A DNA stretch of 52,325 bases from Mesorhizobium sp. dw_380 (GTDB taxonomy: Bacteria; Pseudomonadota; Alphaproteobacteria; Rhizobiales; Rhizobiaceae). The stretch is taken from assembly GCF_018588885.1 (NCBI RefSeq), contig NZ_JAFFIW010000044.1:1-52325 (forward strand), given 5' to 3'. Of this stretch, positions 15,286 to 24,296 are shown piece after piece; positions within the stretch are counted from its first letter, which is position 1; each line of letters starts with the position of its first letter. The notes below the pieces were generated by a model. That model made no database searches and had not been told where the DNA came from. It was given only the letters and a program-made list of their open reading frames with translations. Both the position numbers and the translations under genes were made by a program.

Positions 15286-16422
15286 ATGGATCAGCGCAAG
15301 AAGCGGTCGCCCAACGAAATCCGGCGTGCGTGGGAAGTCTGTCCGAACATTCCCGCGCGTGATTTCGCAGCCCAATTGGCCATTTCGGAAGCGGAACTGG
15401 TCGCGGCCCATTGCGGTTTCGGCGCGGCACGCATCGACCCGCGCGTCAATCACGTTCTGACGGGCCTCGAATTCGTGGGCGAAGTGACGGCGCTGACCCG
15501 CAATCAAGGTGCCGTGCACGAAAAGATTGGCGTCTTCAACAGAGTGATAACCGGCAACAATCACGCCATGGTCCTTGGTGACGAATTCGACCTTCGCGTC
15601 TTCCCGCAAGCTTGGAGGTATGGTTTCGCTGTTGAAAGGCGCCATCGCGGCGGAATCCAGCGCAGTTTGCAATTCTTCGACGCCACCGGCGCAGCAGTGC
15701 ATAAGGTGCATCTCAGGCCGGTCTCCAACCTTCATGCCTATCGAAAGCTGGTGGCCGAGCTCGTATCCGCCAACCAGGAGCCGACCATGTCGCTTAAGGC
15801 GAGAGTAGCCGACCTGGGCGCGAGGACTGCGGACTGGGCCGGCACGGTGGACGACCTACGCGAGCACTGGAGCCGGCTGACTGACGTCAACCTTCTAAAG
15901 ACGCTCAAGCTCAGCCGCTGCCAGGCTTTGCGCATGGTCGGCCAGGATTACGCTTGGCTGCTCGACAATGCCGCAGTTGGCGCCGTGCTCCAGCGTGCGG
16001 CCGAAGACGAATTGCCGATCATGTGCTTCGTCGGCAACCGAGGTTCTATCCAGACCCATTCCGGCTTAATCAAGTCGGTCAAGCAGATCGGGCCGTGCAT
16101 CCATGTGCTGGACGAAATGTTCCGGCTGCATCTCAGGACCCACCAAATCCGTGAGGTTTGGGCCGTGCGCAAGCCGACCAATGACAGTCACGTCACCTCG
16201 CTCGAAGCATATGGGTCCGACGGCAAGATCATCATCCAGTTGTTCGGTGCGCGCAAGGAAGGCGAACGCGAGCGCGACGACTGGCGGGTTCTGGCGGAAA
16301 ACCTGCCTCGTTTCCCCGACAGCTACATGAGAAAAGACCGATCGTCGTCGGTGGGACGCCGGCGCCCATCTGCCTCCGCAGCCAGTAGCCGGGCATTGAA
16401 GCCGAGACCGGGGACACGATGA
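15286..16422 (+). CDS. hmuS: HemS/HmuS-family heme-degrading or heme-handling protein
   Basis: 378 residues with the two-fold repeated architecture of HemS/HmuS/ChuS: the first half has VTALTRNQGAVHEKIGVF and the second IMCFVGNRGSIQTHSGLI, followed by HLRTHQIREVWAVRKPT. Family members bind heme in the cytoplasm and open its ring or pass it on. GGGGCAGGGG precedes the ATG. No hmuTUV importer is nearby; instead it sits behind a NifA/sigma54-type promoter and the 77-residue gene. The last 35 residues are serine- and arginine-rich and unlike the family, perhaps a fused-on tail after 3' rearrangement. Confidence 0.85.
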   Translation: MDQRKKRSPNEIRRAWEVCPNIPARDFAAQLAISEAELVAAHCGFGAARIDPRVNHVLTGLEFVGEVTALTRNQGAVHEKIGVFNRVITGNNHAMVLGDEFDLRVFPQAWRYGFAVERRHRGGIQRSLQFFDATGAAVHKVHLRPVSNLHAYRKLVAELVSANQEPTMSLKARVADLGARTADWAGTVDDLREHWSRLTDVNLLKTLKLSRCQALRMVGQDYAWLLDNAAVGAVLQRAAEDELPIMCFVGNRGSIQTHSGLIKSVKQIGPCIHVLDEMFRLHLRTHQIREVWAVRKPTNDSHVTSLEAYGSDGKIIIQLFGARKEGERERDDWRVLAENLPRFPDSYMRKDRSSSVGRRRPSASAASSRALKPRPGTR

Positions 16423-16578
16423 CGCAATAAGCGCGCTGTATTATCGCAACGCGATGAGCAGGAAGCAATTTGGCGCTGCCCCATCGACCGCATGGTTACG
16501 ACGAAGCCGCGGCCTTTGGGCCGAGCTCAGAGGTGGCAATAGCGTGAACGCCGCCGACCGTCACTCCCCACCAGGCGG

Positions 16579-17811
16579 TCAGGTTTTGCGGTTCGGGCCG
16601 AGCAAAAATACTGTCAAGACAGCGAGGAACGTGGCAACCGCGCTGTAGACAAAGACACTGGCAATACCCGTGTGATCCACCAATAGGCCACCGAAAGTTG
16701 TGCCGGCTGCGATGGCCACTTGGAAGGTTATGACCATCAGTACACCAGCGCTCTCGGCCTGTTTCGGAGCGGCGCGTAGCACCATCCATGTCTGCAATCC
16801 GACCGGGACCGCGCCAAAAGCAAAGCCCCATACGGCAACTGCAATTGCCGAGGTCAAGGCCGATGCTCCCATGGTCAGGAGCGAGACAGCGGCTACGGCA
16901 ATGAGCAGGGGCGGCAGGGCCGCGACCGCCTTGAGACTGTGTTTGGTGAGGAATGCGCCGGCTAAATTGCCGAAGACGCCGGCCGTGCCAAAAGCAAGGA
17001 ACACGAGCGGGATTGACTTCTTTTCGAGCGCAGGAACGCTCTCGAGAAAGGCGCGGATGTAGGCGAAGCTGGCAAAATGGCCGGAAGCGACCAATAGCAC
17101 GACTAGCACCGCAACCTTCATCGCCGGATTCTTCGCGACATCCAGCGGGCTGCGGAATCTGCGCACTTCGATCGGAGGCAGTGGCGGAATGGTTACGAGT
17201 TGCACGAGCAGCGCAACGGCACTCACGATTGCGGCGACCTTGAACGAGGCTCGCCATCCCCAAATGTCACCGACATAAGCGCCGATTGGAGCCGCGCAGA
17301 CGGAGGCGACAGAAACGCCGGTGAGGATGATCGACATGGCGCGCGGCATGAGGTGACTTGGAACCAGCCGCATCGCCAACGCTGCCGAAATAGACCAAAA
17401 ACCACCAAGCGATATGCCAAGGACGACGCGTGCCGCCAGCAAAACCGGCAGCGACCCCGCAACCTCTGCCAGAACGTTCGACAGGATCAGCAGGAGCGTC
17501 ATCGCCCAGATGACGACCCTGCGGTCCAGACGCTTTGTCACCATGGCGATTATCGGTGCCGAGATCGCCGCGACGATTGCGGTCGCTGTTAGCGCCTGTC
17601 CAGCCGTGCCCGTGGTGATACGGAGATCATGCGCGAGCGGTGTCAGAACGCTGGCGGGCAGAAACTCTGCCGTCACAAGCCCGAAGGTGCCGAAGGAAAG
17701 CGAAATGATGGCACCCCATGCAGGGCCAGAACGTTGATATGGACTTTCTGGGTCAAGCCGATCTCGGTCGAACAAAGCCGCGTCCACTAAATCTGTCGCC
17801 GATTCGGTCAT
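16579..17811 (-). CDS. Major facilitator superfamily efflux transporter (DHA1 type)
   Basis: 410 residues forming about twelve hydrophobic segments, with the DHA1 pattern FGTFGLVTAEFLPASVLTPL in helix 1, RLDRRVVIWAM after helix 2 and LAARVVLGISLGGFWSIS in helix 4. It resembles inner-membrane exporters such as NepI (purine ribonucleosides) and AraJ/YdhP; the substrate cannot be read from sequence. It is alone on the minus strand, between hmuS and the P450 operon, with no sigma54 element seen ahead of it. 16423-16578 holds no gene. Confidence 0.85.
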   Translation of the reverse strand: MTESATDLVDAALFDRDRLDPESPYQRSGPAWGAIISLSFGTFGLVTAEFLPASVLTPLAHDLRITTGTAGQALTATAIVAAISAPIIAMVTKRLDRRVVIWAMTLLLILSNVLAEVAGSLPVLLAARVVLGISLGGFWSISAALAMRLVPSHLMPRAMSIILTGVSVASVCAAPIGAYVGDIWGWRASFKVAAIVSAVALLVQLVTIPPLPPIEVRRFRSPLDVAKNPAMKVAVLVVLLVASGHFASFAYIRAFLESVPALEKKSIPLVFLAFGTAGVFGNLAGAFLTKHSLKAVAALPPLLIAVAAVSLLTMGASALTSAIAVAVWGFAFGAVPVGLQTWMVLRAAPKQAESAGVLMVITFQVAIAAGTTFGGLLVDHTGIASVFVYSAVATFLAVLTVFLLGPNRKT

Positions 17812-19084
17812 GAATGAGTTCTCCGGCTAGGAGCTGTTGCAGCAGGGGTGGCTACATCGCCGGGGATCAAAGCCGCGAGACCTTCCGGCGGCGGCCAGTC
17901 GGCATCAGTCGAGGCCTCGGCGCCCGACGCATCCGAGGCCTCATCGGAGGGCCGACGGACCCAACCGTCGACAATGCGGGAGAGTTCTCGGCGCGGTCGC
18001 ATCGATCGCATTCGTGAAGTGCGGTCTGTTCACTGCGAACCAAGCAAGCCGAACGCGGTGTCCTCGATCGAGGCCTTGATGGGGGGATGATCGACGATCT
18101 CTATATTGCTTTGAAGCAGGAAGTTCCGTCGCCATATGTGGTTATCCTGGCAGCCAGAATTGAGCGGTTGTCGCAAGCACCAAGGCGGTCGCAATGAGTG
18201 CAACGAGGCGGAAGTCTGATGGATGGCTGCGGTTCGATGGCCGCGCGATCGACAAAATTGAGGTGATGAGTTATCCCTTTTGAAGCCGTTGCTCCCAATT
18301 CTGGGATAAGGTAATTGCAGGCGGTCCCAGCAACGTCGGGCGGCCTTTTTGGTGATCGAATTCATGGGACGACACTCTCGGTCCGTGACGCATCTGCGAA
18401 TGACTGCGCAAGTTCCGTGCCATCAACGACAAATCTGGCTCTGCTGAGCGGGTGGTGGAGGCACGAGCGTGGGCTATCCCAAGAGCTTGCCGCAAGGTTG
18501 TTCGAAGTTGAGGTGCCGGATAGACCGCAAATATGTCGGGCGGCCTGGGGTTGGCCAACACGAAGATGCGCAAGTTCAAAAGGACGAGCTGAACCCTTGC
18601 CGATATCCGTCCGAGGCTGATCTGGAGAAGGTCAAGAACTGCGTCTTGAAGGCTTCCGCCGCACCGGCAAATGCGAAGCCAAGGTGCTGGGCAAGATGGA
18701 CAGGGCCATCCAACCCGTCGACTGGACGCTCATTAATGGCGTCGGTGTGGCTCTGTAGCTGGCGAGAAAAACGCCCTGCTGAAAGACAAAAGCTCGTGTG
18801 GCCGGCTCTGAAGGACGGCCAATGAGGCAGGCGAGGAGAGGCTATAGTCCATTCGTGTAGGCTGATCTTGTCCCACGGAGGCGGCTAACCACCCCGCCAG
18901 ACATCATCGAGGGGAGCGCCACTAGGCTCACCCCAAGTGTTGGTCGTTTCCACCTGGTGACCTCGGCCAAGTCACCAAGCCGCTTAGCGCAAGCTTTCGA
19001 ACTGGATGCTCCCCGGGCACATGATCGGCTAGCGATCCCACCAGTTGAGTTGCTCCAAGTCGGTGTCTAGCTTTCTACATTCTG
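17812..19084. other. Gene-poor decayed stretch before the P450 operon
   Basis: About 1.27 kb with only short overlapping frames on both strands, none resembling a family I can name. Fragments such as 18469-18825 (+) and 18030-18365 (-) have no coherent motif. It looks like degraded accessory DNA. The end of the stretch borders the NifA site at 19085. Confidence 0.5.
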
Positions 19085-19100
19085 TGTCCGACGCTGGACA
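19085..19100. promoter_or_regulatory. NifA upstream activator site for the P450 operon
   Basis: TGTCCGACGCTGGACA fits TGT-N10-ACA exactly. Four bases on, TGT-N10-ACC (TGTTGCAATCCCGACC) is a one-mismatch second site. The sigma54 element lies 85-100 bp downstream, the usual distance. Confidence 0.82.
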
Positions 19101-19184
19101 AGAATGTTGCAATCCCGACCAGTAAGTCAGCACAGGCGCCACCTGTTGCCCAGCAAAACGGCAAGGATTATCGAAAGACGAATT

Positions 19185-19200
19185 CGGCACGGAGCTTGCA
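19185..19200 (+). promoter_or_regulatory. Sigma54 promoter of the P450 operon
   Basis: CGGCACGGAGCTTGCA: GG and GC are ten bases apart and the -12 TTGCA is perfect. Transcription should begin near 19210, almost at the first in-frame ATG (19212), so the message may be leaderless or start at 19218. Confidence 0.82.
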
Positions 19201-19211
19201 CCAACGATTGC

Positions 19212-20477
19212 ATGCAAATGCCGACAGCATCTCATGAACGGTCTCTCGATTCTGGCGCGGTTAAATCGCGGCCGGTTCCAGATCATGTCCCGCCCGAAAT
19301 GGTGAGGGACTTCAACCTGTTTACGTCGCCCGGCATGTTGCCGACGGCTAACGGGGATCCGCATGCCGCGGTTGCTTGCGTTCATGCCGGGCCTCCGATC
19401 TTTTATTCAACCAGCAACACGCGCGACGGTCGGGGTACCTGGGTCATCACTCGCGCGAGCGACCAGCGCCGGGTGCTGCAGGACACCGAAACGTTTTCCA
19501 GCCATCGCAGCATCTTCGCCTCTGTGCTCGGCGAGAGCTGGCCGATGATCCCGCTTGAGCTCGATCCGCCATTCCACGGTGTTTTTCGCTCACTGCTCAA
19601 TCCGCTGCTTTCGCCAAAGCGGGTAATGGCATTGGAGCCGGCTGTCCGGGAACGAGCGATCAAGCTGATCGACAGGATCGCCGCATCAGGCACGAGCTGC
19701 GACATCATGAAGGATTTTGCAGTTCCGTTCGCGGTCAATATCTTCCTTCGCTTTATTGGGCTTTCGGACGACGGACTAGAAACATTTGTCGGCTGGGCTA
19801 GAGATCTGCTCCACGGCGATAAGGAGCAACGACCACCCGCAGCCCGGGCGATCGTGGCCTTCATCGACGAACTTGCCACCGAGCGCCGCAAGGAGCCGGT
19901 CGATGATTTCATGACCTTCATCGTGAAGGCAAAGGTCGAGGGTCGTCTGCTCAGTGACGAAGAAGTCCGTGGCATCGGCGTGCTTGTGTTCGTCGCGGGA
20001 CTCGACACGGTCTCAGCAGCCATATGCTTCGACTTGGCCCATCTCGCGCGCAACCCCAAAGATCAGGAATTGCTACGAAGCGAACCTGACCGGATTGCCG
20101 TCGCTGCGGAAGAATTGCTGCGCGCCTATTCGACCATTCAGATGATCCGAGTGGCAACGAAGGATGTCGACTTCAAAGGCGCGCCGATCCGCAAGGGAGA
20201 TTATGTTTCCTGTGCCACGATGATTGCCAATCGTGACCCGGCGGAATTCGAATGCCCGAATGAGATCGATCTGGCGCGCGAGGACAACCGGCACGCTGCC
20301 TTTGGCTATGGTCCCCATCGTTGTCTTGGCTCACACCTTGCCCGGCGGGAGATTGTCATTGGCCTGGAGGAGTGGCTGGCGCGCATCCCAGCCTTTCGGA
20401 TCAAGACAGGGACTGAACCTATCACCTTCGGCGGCCATGTGTTCGGGATCGAGAATCTGATCCTGGACTGGTCCTGA
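19212..20477 (+). CDS. Cytochrome P450 (CYP127-like) of the symbiotic cluster
   Basis: 421 residues from 19212 (419 from 19218). P450 signatures: I-helix AGLDT (near residue 261), ExxR in EELLR (near 299), and the heme loop FGYGPHRCLG with the thiolate cysteine near 370. The N-terminal VPPEMVRDFNLFTSPG is typical of soluble bacterial P450s. Gene order (P450, ferredoxin, SDR, luciferase-like) matches the y4vG-y4vJ region of NGR234, whose P450 is CYP127A1; I assign the family on that resemblance. The substrate is unknown. A NifA site and a sigma54 promoter lie just upstream, so expression in fixing bacteroids is expected. Confidence 0.9.
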   Translation: MQMPTASHERSLDSGAVKSRPVPDHVPPEMVRDFNLFTSPGMLPTANGDPHAAVACVHAGPPIFYSTSNTRDGRGTWVITRASDQRRVLQDTETFSSHRSIFASVLGESWPMIPLELDPPFHGVFRSLLNPLLSPKRVMALEPAVRERAIKLIDRIAASGTSCDIMKDFAVPFAVNIFLRFIGLSDDGLETFVGWARDLLHGDKEQRPPAARAIVAFIDELATERRKEPVDDFMTFIVKAKVEGRLLSDEEVRGIGVLVFVAGLDTVSAAICFDLAHLARNPKDQELLRSEPDRIAVAAEELLRAYSTIQMIRVATKDVDFKGAPIRKGDYVSCATMIANRDPAEFECPNEIDLAREDNRHAAFGYGPHRCLGSHLARREIVIGLEEWLARIPAFRIKTGTEPITFGGHVFGIENLILDWS

Positions 20478-20506
20478 AGTTTCAGCCAACGACATTGGAG
20501 TTCGCT

Positions 20507-21355
20507 ATGCGTGTCGTCGTACATAAAGCCAGATGCCAGGGTCATGCGCGCTGCTGGGCGCGGGCGCCGAGAGTCTTCAAGCTTGATGACGCCGGCTACA
20601 TCTTGCCCGGTGATATTGATGTTGCCGATGGGGAGCAACTGCTTGCCTCAAAAGGGGTACGAGCCTGCCCCGAACAAGCTCTGGAAGTTGACGAGCCCCC
20701 CGCTAACTCAGTTGTAGAGAGAGACACACGCAAAGTGCAGACTGGCATCGGGAAGGACAAAACAATCATACAATTCGCGACAGACCCTGTCGACCACGCG
20801 AAAATTACCGAACTGCGTGACCGAGAGGCGATCCGCAACTGCCTGTATCGGTACTGCCGCGGGATAGACCGCGCCGATGAGGCGGCGCTGCGTAGCGCAT
20901 ACTGGCCCGAAGCGTATGACAGGCACGGTCCCTATTGCGGACCGGCAGAGGACTTCATCCAATTTGCTCTCGGTCTGCCGGGGCACCGTAACATCCATCA
21001 AATCACGAACAGCCTGATCGACTTCATCAGTTCAGCAGAGGCCGCGGTCGAGAGCTATTTCACCGCGCTGCAACGCGGACCGGATACAGACCAAGAAATA
21101 CGTCAGACGCTGCTTTGCGGCCGTTACTGCGATCTGTTTCAGAAGAGGCAGGACGAGTGGCGAATTGCGGAACGGACAGTCGTCTACGATTGGGTTGAGG
21201 AGCAAATCCCGCCAGCGATTCTTGAGGCAGATAGGTTCGGCCAGCGACAGCCGATTGGAGCACCACATCCAGACGATCCCATCTACCAGTTGCTCAAGGG
21301 TCACATCCCCACCGACCAAGATGGCGTCGAGGGTCCCCAACTGGGAGCTGCATAA
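20507..21355 (+). CDS. Fusion of a 3Fe-4S-type ferredoxin and a SnoaL-like domain
   Basis: 282 residues from ATG 20507 (TGGAG before it). Residues 1-65 are a P450-partner ferredoxin: CQGHARC with CX5C, then ACPEQAL with the CP pair, the three-cysteine set of [3Fe-4S] ferredoxins. Residues 90-250 form a SnoaL/NTF2-like domain (REAIRNCLYRYCRGIDRAD, RNIHQITN, CGRYCDLFQK, WRIAERTVVYDW) related to polyketide cyclases and dehydratases. The ferredoxin should reduce the P450 encoded 29 bases upstream; the SnoaL-like part may act on its product. Joining the two in one chain is unusual and ties electron delivery to a second step. Confidence 0.85.
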   Translation: MRVVVHKARCQGHARCWARAPRVFKLDDAGYILPGDIDVADGEQLLASKGVRACPEQALEVDEPPANSVVERDTRKVQTGIGKDKTIIQFATDPVDHAKITELRDREAIRNCLYRYCRGIDRADEAALRSAYWPEAYDRHGPYCGPAEDFIQFALGLPGHRNIHQITNSLIDFISSAEAAVESYFTALQRGPDTDQEIRQTLLCGRYCDLFQKRQDEWRIAERTVVYDWVEEQIPPAILEADRFGQRQPIGAPHPDDPIYQLLKGHIPTDQDGVEGPQLGAA

Positions 21356-21503
21356 GTGGGTAGAAATGGAGGATGAGCGCCCTACGGGAACGACATCTGT
21401 GTGGGGCCGCAACTGGCGGTCACTGCAACGATTTGGCTCGGCCCTTCATTCCGCCCAAGGTTGATGGGCTGAGATCACAAGCGGTCATCGTGGAGAAGCT
21501 CTC

Positions 21504-23105
21504 GTGAAACTGGCAGCACGCACCGTAATCATCACAGGCGCTGCGGGCGGGATCGGCCGTGCCCTGGTCGATATCCTTGCCGCGGACGGAGACACTGTAG
21601 TTGCGGTGGACCTTCCGGGCAGTGGTGTGGTTGAACTGGCTCGGGATCTCGGGTCGCCGCACGTCGGTCTGGAGTGCGATGTGTCGCGAGAGAAGGACAT
21701 GCTCTCACTTTTCGGCCAGGTCGAAGCACGCTTCGCGCAAATCGATGTCCTCATCAACAATGCGGCGGTTGGACCCACGATGGATAGGATCATCGACACC
21801 GCTGTCGATACCTTCCGACGCGGCGTGACAGTGAACCTTATTGGGCCATTCGTTATGGCCAGGGAAGCGGCGCGGCGCATGAAGCCGGGCGGTGCGATCG
21901 TCAATGTGGCTTCGATGGCGGGCGTGGTCGGCAATCCCAGGCGCAACGCCTACGCAGCCTCGAAAGCTGGCGTGATCTCGTTGACAAAGTCCCTTGCATG
22001 CGAGTGGGCTATGCGAGGAATCCGCGTCACGGCGGTGGCGCCGGGCTCCGTCCGCACCCCAATGGTCACAGAACTGGCACGCGCTGGCAAAATGGACCTC
22101 GCGGCGATACGCCGCCGCGTGCCGATGGGGCGCTTGGCTCGCCCCGACGAGATCGCCAGGGTCGTGCGTTTTCTGAGCAGCACGCAGGCGCGCTACATCA
22201 CCGGCTCGGTGCTGGCAGTCGACGGAGGCTGGATGTCATTCAACCAGCCGGGGGATGCTCACCCGCCGGTGGATGGTGCGCTCCAAGCCGAGCTCTCCTG
22301 TCCGGCCGAATGCACAGATGCGCGAATCGTGCTCGTCACCGGTGGCGCAAAAAGCATTGGCGCGGCCGTCGCTCGCCGCTTTGCCGCGAACGGCGACACC
22401 GTCGTGATTGCTGATAAAGATGGCACTGCAGCGGCAGAGCTGGCTACATCGCTCCCCGGCAAGCATCTGGCGAAATCGCTGGACGTGGCCGTCGAGAGCG
22501 ATGTGGTGTCGATGTTCGAAGAACTGAGGGGACGCTTCGGGTATATCGATGTTCTGGTCAATAGTGCTGATACCGCCGACAGGATTGTGCCTGCGATCGA
22601 GCAACTGTCGAAACAGCTCGAACACGTCCTGGATGTCAACCTTACCGGCGCCTTCACCTGCGCGCGCGAAGCGATCAAGGCTATGCGCCCGGGCGGCGTG
22701 ATCCTCAATCTCGGGTCGATCGACAGCTTTCTGCCGTTCGCGCCGCGCCATGCCTACGGCGCCTCCAAGGCGGGGATGGATATGCTGACCCGTTGCATGG
22801 CGGCCGAACTCGGGCCGGTCGGAATTCGGACAGCCACCGTCGCTCCTGGCCACATCCGCACGCCCGCACTTGCTCAGTTGGCCAAAGCCGGCCGCATCGA
22901 CCTGACAGCAATCGGACGACGCATCCCCATGGGCAGGATGGGACGGCCAGAAGACGTCGCAGATGCATCGTTCTTCCTTGCTTCGTCTGACGCCTCATAC
23001 ATCAACGGCTCGATCCTCTACGTGGACGGCGGCTGGACCTCGTTCGGTGATGCGGGAAACGCCAGCGAGCTCTATGACGAATGTTTTGCGGAGGCGGCAG
23101 GTTAA
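21504..23105 (+). CDS. Double short-chain dehydrogenase/reductase (two fused SDR domains)
   Basis: 533 residues, twice the normal SDR length. Domain 1 (about 5-255) has TGAAGGIG, LINNAAVG and YAASK; domain 2 (about 272-515) has TGGAKSIG, LVNSADTAD and YGASK. Both keep the cofactor glycine motif, the serine and the Tyr-x3-Lys catalytic pair, so both may be active. The start is GTG at 21504 after GGAGAAG. The same two-domain layout is known for y4vI of NGR234. Between a P450-ferredoxin pair and a luciferase-like enzyme, it probably oxidises or reduces alcohol or ketone intermediates of an unknown pathway. Confidence 0.9.
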   Translation: MKLAARTVIITGAAGGIGRALVDILAADGDTVVAVDLPGSGVVELARDLGSPHVGLECDVSREKDMLSLFGQVEARFAQIDVLINNAAVGPTMDRIIDTAVDTFRRGVTVNLIGPFVMAREAARRMKPGGAIVNVASMAGVVGNPRRNAYAASKAGVISLTKSLACEWAMRGIRVTAVAPGSVRTPMVTELARAGKMDLAAIRRRVPMGRLARPDEIARVVRFLSSTQARYITGSVLAVDGGWMSFNQPGDAHPPVDGALQAELSCPAECTDARIVLVTGGAKSIGAAVARRFAANGDTVVIADKDGTAAAELATSLPGKHLAKSLDVAVESDVVSMFEELRGRFGYIDVLVNSADTADRIVPAIEQLSKQLEHVLDVNLTGAFTCAREAIKAMRPGGVILNLGSIDSFLPFAPRHAYGASKAGMDMLTRCMAAELGPVGIRTATVAPGHIRTPALAQLAKAGRIDLTAIGRRIPMGRMGRPEDVADASFFLASSDASYINGSILYVDGGWTSFGDAGNASELYDECFAEAAG

Positions 23106-23243
23106 TTGCCAGGCCTTCGCAGGGCGACCGGCCGAGCATTATGAAGCCTCGGCTCCACGACGCACCTGAGGTGCTTGAGATCCAAGCATGCGCATGCCGA
23201 GCACATTCCCGGTCGGCTGACGTGTCTATAACGAGGAGAAATC

Positions 23244-24296
23244 ATGGAATTTGCCACTTTCATTCTGGCCGCCCAGCGTGGCTATCACCAATCCTCAGAA
23301 AGCGTCATCCGCAACTCCATCGAACAGGCCGTCGCTTCGGAGCAGGCTGGGTTCAACACCGCGTGGTTTGCTGAGCACCACTTCAACAATTACAGCCTCA
23401 TACCATCCCCGCTGATGATGGTGGCGCACTGCGCCGGCTTGACAAGCACGATTCGCCTGGGCACTGCCGTCTGCGTGCTGCCGCTTTACCAACCGCAGCG
23501 CCTGCTGTCCGAGATCGGCTTCGCCGACATCGTTGCGAACGGCCGTCTCGAGCTCGGCGTAGGCTTGGGATACCAGCAGTTCGAGTTCGAACGGTTCGGC
23601 GTGGACATCGATGAGGCGCCGGCCGTCTTTTCGGAATACCTGGACATCATTCTCAAGGGCCTCAACCAAAACGTCTTCGAACACGACGGCCAATATGAGA
23701 AGATCCCCCCAACAGCGATTTCGGTCCGCACAGTCCAGCAGCCGACGCCGCCTATCTGGATCGCTGGCGGAGCCGCACGGATGGCTCGGGCCTACCGCGA
23801 GGGGCACAATTTTTTTGTCACAGCCTTCCACGACGGCTTAGAGACTTTGACCACACTGCGTGAATCAGTCGAGAGGGCGGCGGCATCCGAGGAAAAGAAC
23901 GTCACCGACGTCAAGATATCGCTGCTGCGCTGCTGCTATGCCAGCCACGACGAGTTGGAGATCAACAGCTATCTCGACAATGCCCGCTTCCAGCGCCGGC
24001 TTTCTGAAGCCCTGCATCAGCGCCGCCAACAGAGCCACGATGGCTACCTGCTGCAGGAGACACCGACCCAGCAGGATCTGTCCTTCGAGACCATGCGCAA
24101 AAATTTGCCGATTGGCAGCGTAAATCGCGTGATTGATCGCCTGCTGGAAGAGATCGATATCTTGAAACCGGACCAGATCGCAGTTCAGACTCAATTGGGC
24201 GACTTCGACCAAAAGACGATGCTGCGCCAGATCGAGCTCTGGGGCGACAAGATCATCCCTGCGGTCAACAAGGCGCTTTGTCATGCCGGAAGCTGA
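23244..24296 (+). CDS. Luciferase-like flavin-dependent monooxygenase (y4vJ-like)
   Basis: 350 residues with a TIM-barrel luciferase-like pattern: FNTAWFAEHHFNNYSLIPSP, IRLGTAVCVLPLYQPQRL, GRLELGVGLGYQQFEFERFG and PTPPIWIAGGAARMARAY. Such enzymes use reduced FMN and oxygen to oxygenate organic substrates. GAGGAGAAATC precedes the ATG. It is the last metabolic enzyme of the P450 operon and overlaps nifQ by 14 bases, so it is co-expressed with a nitrogenase gene. The substrate is unknown. Confidence 0.9.
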   Translation: MEFATFILAAQRGYHQSSESVIRNSIEQAVASEQAGFNTAWFAEHHFNNYSLIPSPLMMVAHCAGLTSTIRLGTAVCVLPLYQPQRLLSEIGFADIVANGRLELGVGLGYQQFEFERFGVDIDEAPAVFSEYLDIILKGLNQNVFEHDGQYEKIPPTAISVRTVQQPTPPIWIAGGAARMARAYREGHNFFVTAFHDGLETLTTLRESVERAAASEEKNVTDVKISLLRCCYASHDELEINSYLDNARFQRRLSEALHQRRQQSHDGYLLQETPTQQDLSFETMRKNLPIGSVNRVIDRLLEEIDILKPDQIAVQTQLGDFDQKTMLRQIELWGDKIIPAVNKALCHAGS

